Shown here in pieces: positions 9,501-17,718 of a DNA stretch of 64,000 nucleotides. A program made the translations under genes and the position numbers. The notes below the pieces were generated by a model. It was given only the letters and a program-made list of their open reading frames with translations. It was not told where the DNA came from and did no database searches. Source of the DNA: Anaerotalea alkaliphila (GTDB taxonomy: Bacteria; Bacillota; Clostridia; Lachnospirales; Vallitaleaceae); NCBI RefSeq assembly GCF_010179735.1, contig NZ_JAAEEH010000015.1, positions 1 to 64,000 of the forward strand, written 5' to 3'. The stretch's first letter is position 1, and every line of letters starts with the position of its first letter.

Positions 9501-9740
9501 CCTTGCGATGATGGTCTCCAGGCTCTTCAGGTTGAGGGGCTCGATATAGGTCCTGTCTGCGATGTCCGGATCCGTCATGATCGTTGCGGGATTCGAATTG
9601 ACCAGCACGATCCTATAGCCCAGGTTCCGCAAAGCCTTGCAGGCCTGGGTGCCGGAATAGTCGAATTCGCAAGCCTGGCCGATCACGATGGGGCCCGATC
9701 CGATGATGAGTATCTTGTGGATGTCTGTTCTCTTTGGCAT
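6519..9740 (-). CDS. carB: Carbamoyl-phosphate synthase large subunit
   Basis: This 1073-aa subunit is the usual length. It makes carbamoyl phosphate from bicarbonate, ATP and ammonia for arginine and pyrimidine synthesis. The duplicated ATP-grasp halves are visible: IGSGPIVIGQACEFDYSG at residue 13 and LGGGPNRIGQGIEFDYCC near 560, with metal-binding loops EINPRTSRSSA and EANPRASRTV. The last ~130 residues are the MGS-type regulatory domain. The SD is GGAGGT just before the start. No carA (glutaminase subunit) is in the window. Only 52 bases separate it from the upstream histidine kinase gene, with no terminator seen there. Confidence 0.97.
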   Translation of the reverse strand: MPKRTDIHKILIIGSGPIVIGQACEFDYSGTQACKALRNLGYRIVLVNSNPATIMTDPDIADRTYIEPLNLKSLETIIARERPDALLPNLGGQTALNLSIDLMNAGILDRYGVKVIGVQLDAIERGEDRIAFKESMTSLGIEMARSAPAYSVEEAERIAQELKYPVVIRPAYTMGGTGGGLVYNVEELRTVAQRGIAASRVGQILIEESVLGWEELELEVVRDANNKMITICFIENVDAIGVHTGDSFCTAPMLTISPALQERLQEYAYRVVEAIQVIGGTNVQFAHDPKTGRVVIIEINPRTSRSSALASKATGFPIAYVSAMLAAGVTLDELPYWREGSLDKYTPSGDYVVVKFARWAFEKFPGAIDKLGTQMRAVGEVMSIGKNYKEALQKAIRSLEIARYGMGFARDFHEKPLEDLLALLAEPTSERHFILYEAIRKGADLDDLSNLTFIKRHFLEQMRELVELEEEILKHRDGSLPDALLLQAKRDGFADRYLAQLLNLKESDIRARRTALGISEGWEAVPVSGVENASYYYSTYNAPDASTASGRPKVMILGGGPNRIGQGIEFDYCCVHTAFTLRDLGYETVMVNCNPETVSTDYDTSDKLYFEPLTVEDVLSIYEKEKPLGVIVQFGGQTPLNIARELEASGVRILGTTPETIDLAEDRDQFKEIMERLEIPMPESGMAVDAEEALEIAARIGYPLMVRPSYVLGGRGMEVVHDDGMLRHYMSAAVGVTPERPILIDRFLNNATEVEADAISNGKAVFVPTVMEHIELAGIHSGDSACVIPPTTVADRHLSTIKEYTRRIAKELHVIGLMNMQYAIADDKVYVLEANPRASRTVPLVSKVCNISMARIATEIIMAHAKGEDYPVESLQEKRIPHFGVKEAVFPFNMFPEVDPLLGPEMRSTGEVLGLSDSFGHAFYKAQEATQSPLPVEGTVLISVNASDRPGALELAREFRRIGFKVKATSGTHSYLKENGVDSEEINKLHERKPNILDGIANGEIDLVVNTPSTKRSQSDGSMIRKSAIRHKVPYITTITAALASAKGIASMQEHKDSPPQPKSLQEYHGDIQ

Positions 9741-9792
9741 TTTTACCTCCAGGTTGGAATGGTTTGTGTGTGCGTAGTAAGCAGTGTTTCCT

Positions 9793-11637
9793 TCAAGGGC
9801 CCAGGGGGATGGTCATGGTGAATCTAACCCCTTCCCCCACCCGGCTTTCGCTGCGGATCTGTCCGTGCAGCTTGTGCACGACGATGTTGTAGACGATGCT
9901 CATCCCCAGACCGCTGTTGCCCCCCAGCCGGTTGGTGGTGAAGAAGGGCTCGTAGATCCGGGCGAGGTTCTCGGCTTCGATGCCGCATCCATCGTCGGTG
10001 TATTCCAGCGTCAGGACCTTGCCCGCCTCATCCATGTGGGCCTTCAGCAGGATCTTGCCCGCGTTCTTGTCCGCGAATCCGTGCCGTAGGGAGTTCATCA
10101 CCAGATTGGTGAAAATCTGGGAATACATGCCGGAATAGCTGTTCAGCATGATGTCCTCGGGACACTCGTTCACCAGTTGGTGTCCGGCGTTCTTGTATTC
10201 GTGCTTCAGGCTCAGGACGACATCCTGGAAGCACTGGTACAGGTTGAAGGGGGCGACGACTTCCTTGCTTTGGTCCACCGCCACCTGCTTGAAGCTCTTG
10301 ACCAGCTCCGCCGACTTCCGGAGGTTGATCCGGAGAAGCGACAGGGACTCCAGGGTGTCCTCCACATATTCCTTCAGCATGTTTTTCGACAGGCTGCCGT
10401 CATTGAGGCGCTGCATGAATTCCTGGTTGATCTTGTCCATGAAGGTGACGGTGGTGATGCTGACGCCCAGCGGGGTGTTGATCTCATGGGCCACACCGGC
10501 CACTAGTCCGCCCAGGGAAGCCATTTTCTCGGATTCGATCAGATGGTCCCGGGTCTCGTGCAGCTGGTCGATGGTCCTGTTCAAGGTGTCGTTCTTGTCC
10601 TGCAGGTCCTGGTTGACGGAATGGAGTTCCGTCGTTCGTTCCTCCACCAGTTCCTCCAAGCGGTTGGAGTAGGTCCGGATTTCCTCCTGCTTGTCGTCCA
10701 GGACCTGCAGGTAGATGGAAAGCCGCCGGCGGGCGCGGAGGAGCAGGTAGGTTGCCAGGCCCGCAAGGACGGACAATGCCGCCGCCAGGAGGAACAGGCC
10801 GAGCCGCTCGGCCAGGACGGCATGATGCTCCACCAGTTCCAGGGTGAACACACTGGAGAGGGCGGCGGTCGAACGGTAAAACCGGTAGCTGTAGGGAAGG
10901 ATTCCCGCCGCTGCTGGTTCCTTTCTCCGGAGGGTCTTGCTTGGTTCGACACCGTGCATGTACTCCAGCTGCAATTCCAGATTTGTCCCGTGCAGGAAAG
11001 GGGTGTCCTCCAGCAGAATGGAGGGATCCACCGAAACCGCCAGGAAGCCGCGGATGTGCTCCATGCTCCGCAGGCTGCTGCCTTCCTCCGGAATCATTCC
11101 CCCGGTATAGATGGGGGTCAGGACAACCAGATAGCCAGGGTCCCGGTCCACGAACCGCAGGATGGGGGTACCTTCCCGGGCGGAACGGATCAAAGTGACA
11201 AGGATGCTCCTGTCTGCGGCCAGGTCATCACCAAACAACGAGGGGTTCCGGGATGTGGACTCATGGTGTTTGAGGGGGAAGCTATGGTTCCCGGGAAGGC
11301 CCTCCGAACCTGGGGCGGCTTCCTGGAGGTAGAATTCCACCGTCCGGATGTAGGGGTCCCGGAACATCAGGTTTCTGGATATGTTCCTGAAAGCCGTCCC
11401 GTCCAGAGGGGCGTCGGTGCCGTGGAAAACCGCCTGGAGCGTCTGGGAGACCGCCTCCAGGGTCTTCAGGTTCCGCTCCAGGCCGCCGAGGGTCAGCTCG
11501 GACTGGATCATGAACAGCTCCCGTTCGGAACGGGTCGCCGACTGGAAAAGCACCGGTGTGAGGACGAGGAAAAGGAGGAGGCCGGTAATGCCTCCCATCA
11601 ATTTGTAATGGGTCTTCGTAAGCGGATCCCTCTTCAC
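9793..11637 (-). CDS. Membrane sensor histidine kinase
   Basis: This protein is about 614 aa. There is a transmembrane helix near residues 15-32, a ~250-residue extracytoplasmic sensor region, a second membrane helix near 285-305, and then a coiled coil (EEIRTYSNRLEELVEERTTE). A dimerisation/phosphoacceptor segment follows (SLGGLVAGVAHEINTPLG, the His near residue 402), then a HATPase_c domain with an N-box-like NLVMNSLRHG and glycine-rich DDGCGIE and LGGNSGLGMS. The GTG at 11637 follows AGAGGTGAT; the frame could also start at GTG 11646. The HD-GYP response regulator is 49 bases upstream, making a two-component pair. Confidence 0.92.
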   Translation of the reverse strand: MKRDPLTKTHYKLMGGITGLLLFLVLTPVLFQSATRSERELFMIQSELTLGGLERNLKTLEAVSQTLQAVFHGTDAPLDGTAFRNISRNLMFRDPYIRTVEFYLQEAAPGSEGLPGNHSFPLKHHESTSRNPSLFGDDLAADRSILVTLIRSAREGTPILRFVDRDPGYLVVLTPIYTGGMIPEEGSSLRSMEHIRGFLAVSVDPSILLEDTPFLHGTNLELQLEYMHGVEPSKTLRRKEPAAAGILPYSYRFYRSTAALSSVFTLELVEHHAVLAERLGLFLLAAALSVLAGLATYLLLRARRRLSIYLQVLDDKQEEIRTYSNRLEELVEERTTELHSVNQDLQDKNDTLNRTIDQLHETRDHLIESEKMASLGGLVAGVAHEINTPLGVSITTVTFMDKINQEFMQRLNDGSLSKNMLKEYVEDTLESLSLLRINLRKSAELVKSFKQVAVDQSKEVVAPFNLYQCFQDVVLSLKHEYKNAGHQLVNECPEDIMLNSYSGMYSQIFTNLVMNSLRHGFADKNAGKILLKAHMDEAGKVLTLEYTDDGCGIEAENLARIYEPFFTTNRLGGNSGLGMSIVYNIVVHKLHGQIRSESRVGEGVRFTMTIPLGP

Positions 11638-11686
11638 GGCAATCACCTCTCAGGCAGGTCATACGGAGGGACCGCCGAGGACACGG

Positions 11687-13267
11687 CTAGTCCCGGTATT
11701 GCTCGAACAGTTCGACGATCCTATCCTTGTGTGTCAGCACGATGTCCACAAGCTCCGGATCGAACTGGGTTCCCTTGTGCTCCGCGATGTAGGCGAACAC
11801 CTTGTCCATGGGCCAGGCTTCCTTGTAGTACCTTCGATGGGCTAGGGAATCCATCACATCCACCAGTGCGACAATCCGGGCGCTGAGAGGGATGCTGTCC
11901 CTCGTCAGATGGTTGGGGTAGCCGGTACCGTCATACCATTCGTGGTGGTTCAGGCAGATGCTGGCCGCCTCCCGGAGGACAGGCAGCCTGGAATGCTCGA
12001 AAATCTTGTGGCCGATGATGGTGTGGATTTTCATCCGTTCGTACTCCTCTTCCGTCAAGGAAGCGGGTTTCGTCAGCACCTGGTCGGAGATGCCGATCTT
12101 GCCCACGTCATGCATGGTGGCGGCGATCTTCAACGTCTGGATGGCATCGTCCGTGTAGTCCAACTGTTCGGCGATGAATGCTGTCAGTTCCGCCGTGCGC
12201 TTGACATGGTTGGCGGTCTCGTGGGAGCGGCTCTCGATGGCCTCGCCCAGGGTGTTGATCAAGGTGAACTGGGTCTCCTTGATCCGCTGGTTGGCAACGA
12301 ATCCGTGCAGGGCAAGGGTATAGTTGACCAGGAAAATCCTTACCAGGTCAAGGTCGTAAAGGTCCAGCCGGTTGTTGATGAAGATGAAGGCGGAATAGCC
12401 GGGTCCCAGGTCCTTCCAGATCAGGAAACCGTTTCCCACCTCGATGAGGTCCGGTTTCCCCAGATATTCCTTCCGGCGGATGAAGTCCCTAAGGAACTCA
12501 AGGTCCTCCACATCGTCCAGCTTCCTGCCCAGAAGGGGCTGGAACTCTCCTGTGGCGGCGATGATCTGGCAGCCCTCCTGGTTGGAGACATAGGCCAGCA
12601 TGTCCTCCGGAGGGCTTTCCGCAATGCAGACGGTGGAGGTGGAGGATTTCAAGTCCGTGATGGCCTGGAGTATGCTGGAGAAGAAGTCCTGGAAGGACTT
12701 CTGGACGAAAAGGTCCGAACTGTGGAGTAGGATCTTCTCCAATCCACGCCGGTTGTTGTCGATGCGCACCAGGTCACGATAGGCTCGGAAAGCCTGGTAG
12801 AGGGACGTGAACAGCCTCTGGACGGTGGTGTCCGTCTTCAGGAGGTAGTCGTTGATGTCGTACTCGACCACAATCCGCTCCTCGGGGGCTTCACCCGGCT
12901 GCCCGGTCCTGAGCAGGATGCGGAGCAAGCTGTTCCTCCGTTCTTCCCGGATGTACCGGATGATCTTGAGGCCGGAATCCTTTTCGTCCATAACCACATC
13001 CAGCAGCAGGATGGCCGCATCCGGATGGTCGTCGATCGCCTGGAGCGTCTCCCGGGTGTTGTAGGCGTGCACGAAGGTGATGCCCGCCCCCTCGAAGGTG
13101 AACCGCTTCAGGACCAGGGTGGTGGAATGGTGCACTTCGGCGTCGTCGTCCGCAAGGATGACCTTGTAGTCGGGTCGAGCGGCTTCTGCCTGCGGGGGGG
13201 CGTCCCCCTGCAAAAAATCGAAATCGTAGTCGTTGTTGCGGTACTTATCCTCCATATCGTCGTCCAT
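11687..13267 (-). CDS. Response regulator with DUF3369 and HD-GYP phosphodiesterase domains
   Basis: In this 526-aa protein, residues 34-155 are a receiver domain: acidic pocket LADDD and phosphoacceptor Asp in LLLDVVMD. A DUF3369 sensor-like region follows (about 180-320). The C-terminal ~180 residues are an HD domain with MHDVGKIG and NHHEWYDGTGYP, i.e. the HD-GYP signature of c-di-GMP phosphodiesterases. Phosphorylation by the adjacent kinase would be expected to tune c-di-GMP breakdown. The SD AAGGAAGGGGG precedes the start. Activity against c-di-GMP is inferred from family knowledge. Confidence 0.92.
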   Translation of the reverse strand: MDDDMEDKYRNNDYDFDFLQGDAPPQAEAARPDYKVILADDDAEVHHSTTLVLKRFTFEGAGITFVHAYNTRETLQAIDDHPDAAILLLDVVMDEKDSGLKIIRYIREERRNSLLRILLRTGQPGEAPEERIVVEYDINDYLLKTDTTVQRLFTSLYQAFRAYRDLVRIDNNRRGLEKILLHSSDLFVQKSFQDFFSSILQAITDLKSSTSTVCIAESPPEDMLAYVSNQEGCQIIAATGEFQPLLGRKLDDVEDLEFLRDFIRRKEYLGKPDLIEVGNGFLIWKDLGPGYSAFIFINNRLDLYDLDLVRIFLVNYTLALHGFVANQRIKETQFTLINTLGEAIESRSHETANHVKRTAELTAFIAEQLDYTDDAIQTLKIAATMHDVGKIGISDQVLTKPASLTEEEYERMKIHTIIGHKIFEHSRLPVLREAASICLNHHEWYDGTGYPNHLTRDSIPLSARIVALVDVMDSLAHRRYYKEAWPMDKVFAYIAEHKGTQFDPELVDIVLTHKDRIVELFEQYRD

Positions 13268-13390
13268 TCGGATGATCCCCCTTCCTTACAGGTGTCCTAT
13301 AGGAAAGTATAGCACAAAAGTTCCGGGGTGTCTTCGGTGTGTTTGGACCAGAAAAGGCTTTCAGGAAAAATCGCAATCTGGCGTGAAAAA

Positions 13391-13399
13391 TGGTACAAT
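13391..13399 (+). promoter_or_regulatory. Extended -10 promoter before the radical SAM pair
   Basis: TGGTACAAT has the extended -10 form, 22 bases before the radical SAM start. No clear -35 is seen. Confidence 0.4.
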
Positions 13400-13421
13400 G
13401 GAAGCAGAAAGGTGGGATGAC

Positions 13422-14324
13422 ATGAGGCTGGGAATGTGGCTGAAGCTCGCTTGCGTGGGAAGCGATGCGTTCCTGTTCAAAAGGGACAAGCCTGTGGTGG
13501 GGTCCATCATCCTGACGGACAGGTGCAATTTGTCCTGCAGGCATTGTGCGGTTGGAAATAGCACGGGTTTGGTCTATCCCCATGCGGAAATACGGTCGGA
13601 AATGCGGAAGCTGCTTTCGGACGGAGTCAGGATCCTGTTCTTCTACGGTGGGGAACCGTTCCTTTGGGAGGACGAGGGGGTGACCCTGGGGGACCTGGTG
13701 GCGGAGGCGAAGGGGATGGGATTCCTGCTGGTGAACGTGGTCACCAATGGGACGTTCCCGCTGGACCTGCCGGAGGCCGACCTGCTTCTGGTGAGCCTGG
13801 ATGGAGGCAGGGAGAGCCACAATGCGATCCGGGGCGACACCTATGACAGGGTCCTCGGGAATGTCAGGTGCGCCCCAACCGGCAACATCTGCCTGTACAT
13901 GGCCGTCAACCGGATCAACAAGGGCGACATCGGGGAGGTCTGCAGGACGGCGAAGCGTCTGCGGAACGTGAAGGCCGTTTCCTTCAATTTCCACACTCCC
14001 TATCCCGGGACGGAAGACCTGAAGCTGGACAGGGAAGAGAAGCGGGCCTGCTGCGAAAGGATCGGGGAGCTGATGGACCAGGGATTTCCCGTCCTGAACC
14101 TTAGGAGCGCCTTCGGGCAGATTGCGGACAACAGCTTCCCGACCCCGTGCCGCCGGTGCGTTGTCCTGGAGAACGGAAGGGAATGGGTGTGCGGCCGATG
14201 CATCGACATCGACGGGCTCTGCCGGGAATGCGGATATTTTTTCGCGGCGGAATTCTCGCTTCTCTTCAGCGGGCACTGGAAGGTGGTCATGGACATGGTC
14301 AGGACTTACGCAAGATACATCTAG
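13422..14324 (+). CDS. Radical SAM protein with Cys-rich C-terminus
   Basis: In this 300-aa protein, DRCNLSCRHC (about residues 33-42) supplies the CxxxCxxC ligands of the [4Fe-4S] cluster that cleaves S-adenosylmethionine, and FFYGGEP is the SAM-binding GGE motif. The C-terminal third has a SPASM-like run of paired Cys (CRRC, CGRC, CREC) likely to hold an extra Fe-S cluster, as in enzymes that modify peptides or activate partner proteins. No precursor peptide was found next to it. It is 11 bases upstream of a second radical SAM gene, so the two are cotranscribed. The substrate is unknown. Confidence 0.85.
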   Translation: MRLGMWLKLACVGSDAFLFKRDKPVVGSIILTDRCNLSCRHCAVGNSTGLVYPHAEIRSEMRKLLSDGVRILFFYGGEPFLWEDEGVTLGDLVAEAKGMGFLLVNVVTNGTFPLDLPEADLLLVSLDGGRESHNAIRGDTYDRVLGNVRCAPTGNICLYMAVNRINKGDIGEVCRTAKRLRNVKAVSFNFHTPYPGTEDLKLDREEKRACCERIGELMDQGFPVLNLRSAFGQIADNSFPTPCRRCVVLENGREWVCGRCIDIDGLCRECGYFFAAEFSLLFSGHWKVVMDMVRTYARYI

Positions 14325-14335
14325 GAGGGGTCGAG

Positions 14336-15589
14336 ATGCTGTTCACATCGATGTTGCGGGTGGTGCTCACCCGTTCTTTCAAGCCGTTCGTGTTCAAGGG
14401 CGGGAGCCGGAACGGGCTGGAGTTCCAGGGGCTGGAGGATTTGGGCCTCTATGTCCATATCCCTTTTTGCCGGTCCCTGTGTCCCTTTTGCCCCTACTGC
14501 AAGGTAATCCATGACAAACAAAAGGCGGATGCCTACAAGGCGGCCCTGCTCAAGGAGATCGACCTGGCCTGTGGGGGCATGGCGGGGAAAAAGAAGGCCA
14601 CAAGCCTCTATTTCGGAGGGGGTACCCCTGCGCTGATGATTGACGACCTGAAGGACATCATCGACCGGCTGATGGGAAGCTTTTCCCTCACGGGAGGGAT
14701 TGGAGTGGAGCTGCATCCCGACGACATCACGGAAGAAGTCCTGGGGAAGCTGAAGGAGGCGGGGGTGACCATGGTGAGCGTCGGCATCCAGTCCTTCGAC
14801 GAGGGATGCCTTCGGGTGCTTGGGAGAAGCGGAGAGGATTATGGCGGGAAGCTGCGGCTTGTCCGGGAGCACGGGTTCGATGTGGTGGACGTGGACCTGA
14901 TTTTCGCCATCCCCGGACAGACGGAGGACATCCTGGAGAAGGACATCGGCACGGCCTTCGAACAGGGGGCGACGCAGGTGTCCGCCTATCCCTTCATCGA
15001 CTTCACGTTTGCGGACAACCCGGCCAAACCCCTGAGCGGAAGGGTCAAGAAAAGGATGCTGCAGTCCCTGGCCGGGTATTGCAGAGGGATCGATGCCGAC
15101 AGGACTTCCGTTTGGACCTTTGCGAAGCCGGGGACAGAAAAGTATTCCTCGGTCACAAGGGACACGTTCCTGGGGTTCGGGGTGTCGGCGACGACACTCC
15201 TTAGGGACAGCTTCAAGATCAACACCTTCTCCATCGGGGAGTACGTAAAAAGGGTGGATGCCGGTGTCCTGCCCACTTCCCTGACCCTCCGGTTCACCAA
15301 GCGGCAAAGGGCTGTCTACCATCTGTTCTGGAGCGCCTATGGCATGGGAATCGACGGGGGAAAATTCGAGAAGGTCATTGGAACGCCCATGGAAAAAATG
15401 TTCGGCGCCGAACTGTTCCTCGGGCGGAAGTTGGGATTCCTCAAGAAGGAAGGGAATTCCTATGCCCTGACCGACAAGGCGGCTGAACTTTACCACAGCA
15501 TCGAGCAGGCATACACGACGGCATACATCGACAAGATGTGGAATGTGTCTAGAAAACAGGCCTTCCCGGACCGGATCGTACTGAAATGA
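14336..15589 (+). CDS. HemN/HemW-like radical SAM protein
   Basis: This 417-aa protein has HIPFCRSLCPFC (about residues 42-53) carrying the CxxxCxxC motif of the coproporphyrinogen-dehydrogenase-like group, YFGGGTP for SAM binding, SVGIQSFDEGCLRVLGR, and a C-terminal winged-helix-like region (FLKKEGNSYALTDKAAEL). The family includes HemN, the heme chaperone HemW and methyltransferases such as ChuW. Its pairing with another radical SAM protein, rather than with heme genes, argues for a specialised role. The SD GGAGGGG precedes the start at 14336. Confidence 0.85.
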   Translation: MLFTSMLRVVLTRSFKPFVFKGGSRNGLEFQGLEDLGLYVHIPFCRSLCPFCPYCKVIHDKQKADAYKAALLKEIDLACGGMAGKKKATSLYFGGGTPALMIDDLKDIIDRLMGSFSLTGGIGVELHPDDITEEVLGKLKEAGVTMVSVGIQSFDEGCLRVLGRSGEDYGGKLRLVREHGFDVVDVDLIFAIPGQTEDILEKDIGTAFEQGATQVSAYPFIDFTFADNPAKPLSGRVKKRMLQSLAGYCRGIDADRTSVWTFAKPGTEKYSSVTRDTFLGFGVSATTLLRDSFKINTFSIGEYVKRVDAGVLPTSLTLRFTKRQRAVYHLFWSAYGMGIDGGKFEKVIGTPMEKMFGAELFLGRKLGFLKKEGNSYALTDKAAELYHSIEQAYTTAYIDKMWNVSRKQAFPDRIVLK

Positions 15590-15634
15590 CGGTCGGCCGG
15601 GGAAGACGCAATCCAATATGGGAGGAGGAGCATC

Positions 15635-16831
15635 ATGTACAAGGGAAAAAGGAAGCGCCAAGGGAAAGGTTTGCTGCTGGCGGTGGCGGCGCTGCTGGCG
15701 GTGACAGTCCTGTCAGCCACCGGGTACGGCAGGGAAAGGGTTGTCCGGCAGGAGGTCACGTTCCTGGAAAAGGGCGTGTTTCTGGACGGGCCGGGATTCT
15801 TTGCAGGCACCAGCGTTCGGGTTGAGGGGGATGTGGAAGGGACGACCTTCGCATCCGGCCAGGATGTGGTGGTCAACGGAAACATCAACGGGGACCTTTT
15901 TGTGGCAGGTCAAACGGTCACCATCAACGGAAAGGTGGAGGGGAACATCTACTGCGCCGGACAGAACCTGAGTCTGGGAATGCAGAATACAGGAGACGTT
16001 TTCGCCGCAGGGCAGGAGATCCGAATCGGGCAGGGTGCCGTTGTCGGCCGGGACCTGTTCGCGGCCGGTTACAGGATCGTCCAGAACGGCGTGGTGGGAC
16101 GGGACTTCAACAGCGGAGCCTCGGTGGTTGGAATCGGGGGTTCCGTTGGAAGGGATGCGAACCTGGATGCGTCCGTCATCGAAATCGGAGACGGGGCCAT
16201 GCTGGAAGGAGACCTGTCCTACAGGAGCGAAAGGGAGGCGGAAATCGCTCCGGGTTCCCGGATCAGCGGAGAGCAGGACTGGACCTATGTCGACCGGACT
16301 CCGGAGAAGAGGGCCGGTTCGACCATGAACATGCTGAGGGGCAAGCTGGTCTCCAGGTTGCTGGGCATCGCCAGCGCCCTGTTGCTCTGGTTCGTGATCA
16401 GGCTGTGGAAGCCGGAATTCTGGAATAGGACCGCGGAGCTTGTCCAAGGGCAGCCACTGAAGACCTTGGGCATCGGTGCGATTGCGCTGGTCATGACGCC
16501 AATCCTGGTCATCCTCGTGATGGTCACGGTCATAGGGATTCCGCTGGGCGTGCTTCTGGGCATCGCCTATGGGGTTTCCCTGTACCTGTCGAAAATCGTT
16601 GCGGCCGTCTTCATCGGGTCCTGGCTTGCCAAACGCTTCGGATGGACTGAAATCCACAAGGGCGTCTGGCTGGTCCTGCTGGGGCTGGTGGTGGTCACCG
16701 CTTTGGGAATGGTCCCCATCGTCAGGGTGCTGGTCTGGTTGCTGGTGGTCTTCGCCGGACTTGGGGCGATCATCGGTGCCAACGGCCGGACAACGAAGCC
16801 GCAACCGGAAGAGGCGGACCCCTTGGTTTAG
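15635..16831 (+). CDS. Bactofilin-like (polymer-forming) membrane protein
   Basis: This 398-aa protein has an N-terminal signal/anchor helix (about residues 11-29). Residues ~45-215 are short Gly-Val rich repeats of right-handed beta-helix type (VVVNGNINGDLFVAGQTV and similar) as in bactofilins. The C-terminal ~160 residues hold several transmembrane helices (from about 245). This beta-helix plus membrane arrangement is a known but uncharacterised clostridial architecture, probably an envelope scaffold. It lies 45 bases after the HemN-like gene, and its stop codon overlaps the stop of the convergent small gene. Confidence 0.8.
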   Translation: MYKGKRKRQGKGLLLAVAALLAVTVLSATGYGRERVVRQEVTFLEKGVFLDGPGFFAGTSVRVEGDVEGTTFASGQDVVVNGNINGDLFVAGQTVTINGKVEGNIYCAGQNLSLGMQNTGDVFAAGQEIRIGQGAVVGRDLFAAGYRIVQNGVVGRDFNSGASVVGIGGSVGRDANLDASVIEIGDGAMLEGDLSYRSEREAEIAPGSRISGEQDWTYVDRTPEKRAGSTMNMLRGKLVSRLLGIASALLLWFVIRLWKPEFWNRTAELVQGQPLKTLGIGAIALVMTPILVILVMVTVIGIPLGVLLGIAYGVSLYLSKIVAAVFIGSWLAKRFGWTEIHKGVWLVLLGLVVVTALGMVPIVRVLVWLLVVFAGLGAIIGANGRTTKPQPEEADPLV

Positions 16832-17082
16832 AAAAGGCTTGTCAAGAGGTCCCTGTAGATCCTGTCGTCCACTTCAAGCAGGGACTTCCTGCCGTTGCGG
16901 AAGGTCAGCGACACGATATGGATCCCCTTGGAGGTTTCCCCGTAGGACAAATCGTGTTCCGCAACCATGGCTTTGGTGACCGGTTGGTAGGCCGTCGTGC
17001 TGGTGATGCCGACGCTGCCGGATGTGCTTGTGACGAAGGCGCCCAGGTAATCGCCGGCGATGACTTTGTTTTTAGCTCCCAT
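16828..17082 (-). CDS. Hypothetical small protein, 84 aa
   Basis: I do not recognise this protein. It is soluble, with no signal peptide. It starts MGAKNKVIAGDYLG and has a Thr/Ser-rich strand followed by SLTFRNGRKSLLEVDD, a mostly beta pattern. It has a strong SD (AAGGAGGG) and a plausible minus-strand -10 (TAAAAT at 17115-17120), which support it being real. It is convergent with the bactofilin-like gene, and the two stop codons share bases 16829-16830. Confidence 0.65.
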   Translation of the reverse strand: MGAKNKVIAGDYLGAFVTSTSGSVGITSTTAYQPVTKAMVAEHDLSYGETSKGIHIVSLTFRNGRKSLLEVDDRIYRDLLTSLF

Positions 17083-17196
17083 GCTGGTTCCCTCCTTGTA
17101 TTGTTTATGCTACCATTTTAGCACATGCCGGTGGGGTTGGGAACCGCCTTGTGGGAGGGGACTGCATCAGGATGTTTCAGGAAGGAGGAGTGCAAA

Positions 17197-17718
17197 ATGG
17201 TCAAGATCACAGTCGAATTGGGGGACATCACGAAGGTGGCGTGCGACGCCATCGTTAATGCCGCCAACACGTCCCTGCTGGGGGGCGGAGGTGTGGATGG
17301 AGCCATCCACAGGGCGGCAGGGCCGGAGCTGCTGGAGGAATGCAGGACGCTGCACGGATGCGAAACCGGCAAGGCGAAAATCACAAATGGATACAACCTG
17401 CCGGCGAAGCAGGTGATCCATACCCCGGGACCCATCTGGCGGGGGGGAAGCCATGGGGAGGAGGCGCTCCTGGCCAGCTGCTATAGAAGCTGCCTGGAGC
17501 TTGCGGAGGCGAACAACTGCAGGAGCATCGCCTTCCCGTCCATCAGCACAGGGGTCTACCATTTTCCCCTGGAGAGGGCGGCGTCCATCGCCGTGAGGAC
17601 CATCCGGGAGCATTGCGTGGAAGGCTGCGGTCTCGACGATGTGCGGATCGTCTGTTTCGACCCGCAGACCAAGCAGGCCTACGAGGCCGCTTTGAAGGGA
17701 GGGCTGCGGAATGGGTGA
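17197..17718 (+). CDS. Macro domain protein (O-acetyl-ADP-ribose deacetylase-like)
   Basis: This 173-aa protein is a single macro domain: VELGDITKVACDAIVNAAN, LLGGGGVDGAIH, and SISTGVYHFP. This is the standard MacroD/YmdB length and motif set, associated with hydrolysis of O-acetyl-ADP-ribose or ADP-ribosyl-protein ester bonds. The start at 17197 follows GGAAGGAGG. It overlaps the flavodoxin start by 8 bases and heads a three-gene unit (macro, flavodoxin, AhpD-like). It is the second macro protein in the window but lacks the C-terminal HTH-like domain of the first. Confidence 0.93.
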   Translation: MVKITVELGDITKVACDAIVNAANTSLLGGGGVDGAIHRAAGPELLEECRTLHGCETGKAKITNGYNLPAKQVIHTPGPIWRGGSHGEEALLASCYRSCLELAEANNCRSIAFPSISTGVYHFPLERAASIAVRTIREHCVEGCGLDDVRIVCFDPQTKQAYEAALKGGLRNG

